A DNA stretch of 9,038 nt, taken from NCBI GenBank assembly GCA_031258625.1, contig JAIRMO010000190.1, positions 1 through 9,038 of the forward strand. The letters run 5' to 3'. The translations under genes and the position numbers were made by a program. Shown one piece after another: positions 5,913 through 9,038 of this stretch. The notes beneath the pieces are model-generated. The model searched no databases. It had not been told where the DNA came from and worked only from the letters and a program-made list of their open reading frames with translations. This stretch comes from Spirochaetaceae bacterium (GTDB taxonomy: Bacteria > Spirochaetota > Spirochaetia > Treponematales > Breznakiellaceae). The stretch's first letter is position 1. Each line of letters begins with the position of its first letter.

Positions 5913-7310
5913 ATGGTAACAAAGTACGTACCGGAACCGTTCCGCATAAAAATGGTGGAACCCCTTCGTATGCTGACCCGGGAAGAGCGCGAAAAGAAAA
6001 TCGCGGCGGCTCACTACAATCTTTTCTATCTAAAGAGTAAAGATACGTATATTGACCTTCTGACAGATTCGGGAACCAACGCCATGAGTCAGTTCCAATG
6101 GGCGGGGATGATGGAGGGGGATGAAGCCTATGCGGGGGCGTCCGGTTACTACAATCTGATCGACGCCGCCAAAGATATCTTTGATTATGGTTATATCCAG
6201 CCGGTACACCAGGGCCGTGCCGCCGAGAAAGTGCTGCTTCCGCTCTTCTTGTCCGATGGTAAATTCGCTATTTCAAATATGTTTTTTGATACCACCAGGA
6301 CCCATGTCATTTTATCAGGCGCCCGCCCTATCGACTGCGTGGTACCGGAGGCCCTGGAGCCCTCCAAACGCGTCCCCTTTAAGGGTAACATGGATGTGGA
6401 TCGGCTCGAAAAGCTCATCAAGGAACACGGGCCCGAGAATATCGGTCTTGTGGTGATGACCATCACGAACAATTCCGCCGGAGGTCAACCGGTTTCGGCT
6501 CAAAACATCCGGGAGACATCGGCGGTCTGTAAGAAGTATGGAATCCCCTTTGACATCGACGCGGCGCGTTACGCGGAGAACGCCTATTTTATCCAACGGG
6601 ACGAACCGGGTTATGCGGATAAGTCTATCAAGGAAATCATACGGGAAGTTTTCAGTTATGCGGATATGTTTACCATGAGCGCAAAAAAAGACACCATTAT
6701 CAACATGGGCGGCATGATCGGCGTGAAGGACGCGGATCTCAACGAAAAACTCATCCTTGAAATCAAGTCCCGGTGTGTTGAATTCGAAGGGCTGTACACC
6801 TACGGCGGTCTTGCGGGCCGGGATTTGGAAGCCCTGGCGATAGGTCTTTACGAGGGGCTTGACGACAACTACCTTCGTTACCGGGTGGGTCAGATGGAAT
6901 ACCTGGCGGCAAAATTCGATGATGCCGGTATTGCCTATCAATCGCCGGTTGGGGGGCATGGGGTGTTTTTGGACGCCCAGGCCATGTTCCCCCATATCCC
7001 TTATACCGAGTACCCCGCTCAGGTCCTCTGCGTTGAGCTTTACCGGGAGGCGGGGATCCGCTGCTCTGACGTCGGTTCGTATCTGCTGGGTAATGACCCC
7101 GACACGGGGAAACAACTCAAGGCCGACTTTGAGTTTTCACGGCTTGCCGTTCCGCGCCGGGTGTACACCCAGGCCCATCTGGACGTAATAATCGAGGCGG
7201 TAATAGAAGTCAAAAAGCGCGCGTCGAACATAAAACACGGATTCCGCATTGTTTGGGAGCCTCCGATTCTGCGGCATTTTCAGGCGCATCTTGAGCCAAT
7301 TGGGGCATAG
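5913..7310 (+). CDS. tnaA: Tryptophanase (tryptophan indole-lyase)
   Basis: PLP-dependent cytosolic beta-eliminating lyase that splits L-tryptophan into indole, pyruvate and ammonia. The 465 residues compare with 471 in E. coli TnaA. Family blocks are [13 protein letters not shown] (47-59), GDEAYAG (69-75), HQGRAAE (99-105), [10 protein letters not shown] (186-195) and the PLP-lysine block MSAKKD, with K259 the Schiff-base lysine. Tyrosine phenol-lyase is very similar, but three discriminating positions favour tryptophanase: D126 (Asp in TnaA, Thr in phenol-lyase), V387 (Ile in TnaA, Arg in phenol-lyase) and H455 (His in TnaA, Phe in phenol-lyase). The start has GGAGGAG (5899-5905) 7 bases upstream. 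No tnaB-type tryptophan transporter lies in the window. The stop codon sits inside the first arm of the palindromic block at 7302-7427. Regulation may involve the leader structures and the upstream FadR-type regulator, though no strong copy of its operator is seen here. Confidence 0.93.
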   Translation: MVTKYVPEPFRIKMVEPLRMLTREEREKKIAAAHYNLFYLKSKDTYIDLLTDSGTNAMSQFQWAGMMEGDEAYAGASGYYNLIDAAKDIFDYGYIQPVHQGRAAEKVLLPLFLSDGKFAISNMFFDTTRTHVILSGARPIDCVVPEALEPSKRVPFKGNMDVDRLEKLIKEHGPENIGLVVMTITNNSAGGQPVSAQNIRETSAVCKKYGIPFDIDAARYAENAYFIQRDEPGYADKSIKEIIREVFSYADMFTMSAKKDTIINMGGMIGVKDADLNEKLILEIKSRCVEFEGLYTYGGLAGRDLEALAIGLYEGLDDNYLRYRVGQMEYLAAKFDDAGIAYQSPVGGHGVFLDAQAMFPHIPYTEYPAQVLCVELYREAGIRCSDVGSYLLGNDPDTGKQLKADFEFSRLAVPRRVYTQAHLDVIIEAVIEVKKRASNIKHGFRIVWEPPILRHFQAHLEPIGA

Positions 7311-7427
7311 CCCCTTTCCTCACCCCCTTCGGGGCCCCTATAGGGGGGTTCAGGCCCCCGAAGGGGGGCTTGCACTCAAAACGGTGCTAGGCCCCTAGGG
7401 GGATAGAAAAGGGGCTATGCCCCTTTT
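7302..7427. terminator. GC-rich palindromic block and bidirectional terminator between convergent genes
   Basis: GGGGCATAGCCCCTTT (7302-7317) is the exact reverse complement of AAAGGGGCTATGCCCC (7408-7423). Each arm is itself a small hairpin (GGGGC, 3-base loop, GCCCC). The second arm is followed by TTTT for plus-strand transcripts, and the first by TTT; on the minus strand the hairpin is likewise followed by TTTT. Inside lies a second inverted repeat, CCCCCTTCGGGG (7323-7334) with CCCCGAAGGGGG (7356-7367), around the palindrome CCCCTATAGGGG (7335-7346). A further palindrome, CCCCTAGGGG, is at 7392-7401. The block terminates tnaA from the left and the HAD gene from the right and carries both stop codons. 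Whether it is a dispersed repeat cannot be judged from one copy. Confidence 0.8.
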
Positions 7428-8062
7428 AATATGCCTTTAAGGCAATACACATCCTCAACCCCGTCAACGAGGATACCCCCCATGCCGAGTTCCAGGGGAG
7501 GGGCTATGTCAAAATCATAACGGTCCCCCAGGGCGATACATTCCCCGGGGGGAATTCCCAGGGTTTCCAGGGCTTTAAGAAAGGGGGCTTGGTGGGGTTT
7601 TGATACCTTGCAGGTATCAAGGCCCACGATAACCGTAAAAAATTCCACAACCCCCAGAACCGCGAGGGTCCTTTGGGCCACCGACACCGGATTGTTGGTA
7701 ACCAGGGCGAAGGAAAAGCGGGACGCCAAAGATTCGAGAGTTTCCCGAAGAACCGGATCCGGCTTGAGGTATCGGGAAGGTTCGTAGAGCTCTTCCCGCC
7801 AGCGGATATTCTCTTCCAGGGAAACACCAAAATTTTTGAAGGTATTGGTAAGGCTGATGTTTTCCCCATGGGTCTTGACCCAGGTATTCCGGTAGGCGTC
7901 TATATCTTCTTTCATAAGCTCGAAACTACGGCCGCGGAGACGGGCAAGCCGCCGGATGGGCAGGTCAATTTGATCCCCGGCGTATTCCGGGCTGGTGTAG
8001 AGGGTTGAGTCCATATCAAAGATCAGGGCGGAACATACCGGGGGGATTCGATACACCTTCAT
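7415..8062 (-). CDS. HAD-superfamily hydrolase, probable small-molecule phosphatase
   Basis: Predicted cytosolic Mg-dependent phosphatase of 215 residues. HAD motif I is FDMDSTLY with nucleophile D16 and general acid D18. The helical cap follows at about 25-90. Motif II is LVTNN with T122. The motif III lysine is K155 (KVSKPHQAP), and motif IV is GDRYDFDI with D180 and D185. It belongs with the HAD-IA phosphoglycolate-phosphatase/nucleotidase-like group, and the substrate cannot be assigned. Its ATG (8062-8060) overlaps the stop of the upstream FGGY kinase in an ATGA arrangement, so the two are probably translationally coupled and may share a sugar-phosphate pathway. The last two codons and the stop (GGG GCA TAG) lie in the right arm of the palindromic block, giving the same GA ending as tnaA. 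Confidence 0.88.
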   Translation of the reverse strand: MKVYRIPPVCSALIFDMDSTLYTSPEYAGDQIDLPIRRLARLRGRSFELMKEDIDAYRNTWVKTHGENISLTNTFKNFGVSLEENIRWREELYEPSRYLKPDPVLRETLESLASRFSFALVTNNPVSVAQRTLAVLGVVEFFTVIVGLDTCKVSKPHQAPFLKALETLGIPPGECIALGDRYDFDIAPPLELGMGGILVDGVEDVYCLKGILKGA

Positions 8063-9038
8063 GCCGGGAAGCTCCGGGCTTTTTCCCTGAGTTCCCGGTA
8101 AGCATGGAACCGCTCGGTATAACGGGATACGCCCCCCGGGGAAGGGGTGTAGGATTCGGTAAAACGGATCATACCGGAAACCGCCTGGGACAGGCCGGAA
8201 TATTCCCCCAGGGACCGGGCCGCGACACAGGCGTCTCCCGCCAATTCTCCGTCCCGTATCTCCGGGACGAGGAGGGTACAGGCGGTAATATCCGCCTTGA
8301 GCTGGTTCCAGCGGGGGTTTTTGCTCTGTCCCCCGGAAAGCCGCATCTCCTTTATGGAAAAACCGCGGCCGCTGAAAATTTCCAGGGCATCCCGGACCAG
8401 GAACCCCAGGGCCTCCAAAACCGCCTTGCCGAACCCGATCCGGTCGGGGAGTCCCGGACCGGCCATAAAAAGATCCGCCGCCTGAGTACCGGGAGATGAC
8501 AGGGGCGGAAAAAAAAGACCCTCCCCGGAGGACAGCGCCGAACCGGAAACGGGTTTTTCGATGAGTTCCTCCAATAATTCATTATACCCCCGATCGGTCT
8601 GTCCGGTGAGTTCCCGGTACCACTCGAAAAGACGGCCCGAAACCGGGAGGACGGCTCCCAGATTCCAAAATTCTCCTTCCACATGGGGCAGGGTCCTCAG
8701 CCCGGCGGCATAAACCGGGCCGGGGGTACAAAGGTTGATCCCCTCGGAGGTTCCCCCCCGGTCGCAGACTATTCCCGGCGCTACCGCCCCGACCCCGATA
8801 AGGGCCATGATGAAGTCCGGCCCGCCGGCTATGAGGGGAATTCCCCGGGGAAGGCCGAAATACGCCGCGGCTTCGGAGGAGACCTTGCCGATGGGGCTCC
8901 CCAGGGGCGCAAAGGGGGGGAATTTGTCCTGATCCAGGCCGAATTCTTGGCATTGGTCTTTGTCCCAATAGTAGGGTTCGTACAGCGGGGAGGGGAGGAC
9001 GGTTACCGGTTCCGCCCCGCACCGGAAGGAGAGCCACT
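8059..9038 (-). CDS. FGGY-family carbohydrate kinase (partial, N-terminus beyond window)
   Basis: ATP-dependent sugar kinase of the xylulokinase/gluconokinase superfamily. The 325 visible residues cover the end of the FGGY_N domain and the whole FGGY_C domain. The frame stays open and conserved to the window edge, so the true start is outside; an internal ATG at 8808 is not the start. Landmarks are GKVSSEAAAYFGLPRGIPLIAGGPDFI before the domain junction, then CDRGGTSEGIN at about 91-101, and the FGGY_C signature RLSGGQSKNPRWNQLKADI at about 232-250, followed by GDACVAARSLG. The phosphate-binding GG of GGPD and SGGQ are kept. The sugar is not predictable; the missing classical GER.P motif (here SSPGTQAAD) separates it from standard xylulokinases. 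The stop overlaps the HAD gene start by 4 bases. Confidence 0.88.
   Translation of the reverse strand, partial: WLSFRCGAEPVTVLPSPLYEPYYWDKDQCQEFGLDQDKFPPFAPLGSPIGKVSSEAAAYFGLPRGIPLIAGGPDFIMALIGVGAVAPGIVCDRGGTSEGINLCTPGPVYAAGLRTLPHVEGEFWNLGAVLPVSGRLFEWYRELTGQTDRGYNELLEELIEKPVSGSALSSGEGLFFPPLSSPGTQAADLFMAGPGLPDRIGFGKAVLEALGFLVRDALEIFSGRGFSIKEMRLSGGQSKNPRWNQLKADITACTLLVPEIRDGELAGDACVAARSLGEYSGLSQAVSGMIRFTESYTPSPGGVSRYTERFHAYRELREKARSFPA

Noticed and set aside
7323..7402. CRISPR-like repeats in the G/C-run block
   Set aside because: The units are palindromes of differing length with no regular direct repeat and spacer pattern.
8059..8808. Taking ATG 8808 as the FGGY kinase start
   Set aside because: The same frame stays open upstream and encodes family-typical sequence (SSEAAAYFGLPRGIPLIAGGPDFI), so the gene is cut by the window, not short.
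8582..9037. A 151-codon minus-strand frame at the window end
   Set aside because: It overlaps the FGGY kinase in another frame and reads as low-complexity Arg/Pro/Gly sequence. The kinase frame is conserved right up to the window edge.

Overview
The window looks like chromosomal DNA of a spirochaete, most like the GC-richer, insect-gut type of Treponema. This rests on the run-rich C/G codon style of the metabolic genes and on the general look of the lipid-kinase and hydratase proteins. It is an impression, not a database match. No rRNA, tRNA, CRISPR array, transposase or phage gene is visible. Genes are tightly packed, and the longest gap is about 230 bases.

Layout. (1) Bases 1-1156, minus strand: the permease metI followed by the binding-protein gene metQ (cut by the window start), two parts of a D/L-methionine-type ABC importer. 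The ATPase gene metN is not upstream and is not in the window. A hairpin sits between the two genes, and a strong palindrome lies in the metI promoter. (2) Bases 1325-4798, plus strand: a YegS/DagK-type lipid kinase, then 12 bases later an aconitase-superfamily hydratase of the uncharacterised YbhJ-like type, probably one operon. (3) Bases 4822-5680, plus strand: a clear sigma70-type promoter overlapped by a FadR-type operator, then an AT-rich GntR/FadR-family (FCD) repressor that is probably autoregulated. (4) Bases 5681-7310, plus strand: a 232-base leader with inverted repeats and very short ORFs, then tryptophanase tnaA, which breaks tryptophan into indole, pyruvate and ammonia. (5) Bases 7302-7427: a GC-rich palindromic block that separates the convergent gene sets, contains both stop codons and can terminate in both directions. 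(6) Bases 7415-9038, minus strand: an FGGY carbohydrate kinase (cut by the window end) whose stop codon overlaps the start of a HAD-family phosphatase.

How the genes may work together. The window is mostly nutrient uptake and catabolism: methionine import, tryptophan breakdown and sugar phosphorylation with a linked phosphatase. The FadR-type regulator lies between the hydratase and tnaA and could answer to an organic acid made or used by either. Its best operator is on its own promoter, and no equally good copy was seen before tnaA. The most interesting items are the unusual hydratase (iron-sulfur ligands kept, part of the aconitase catalytic set changed), the shared palindromic gene-end block, the tnaA leader and the regulator's overlapping operator arms. 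I did not find a convincing wholly new multigene system.
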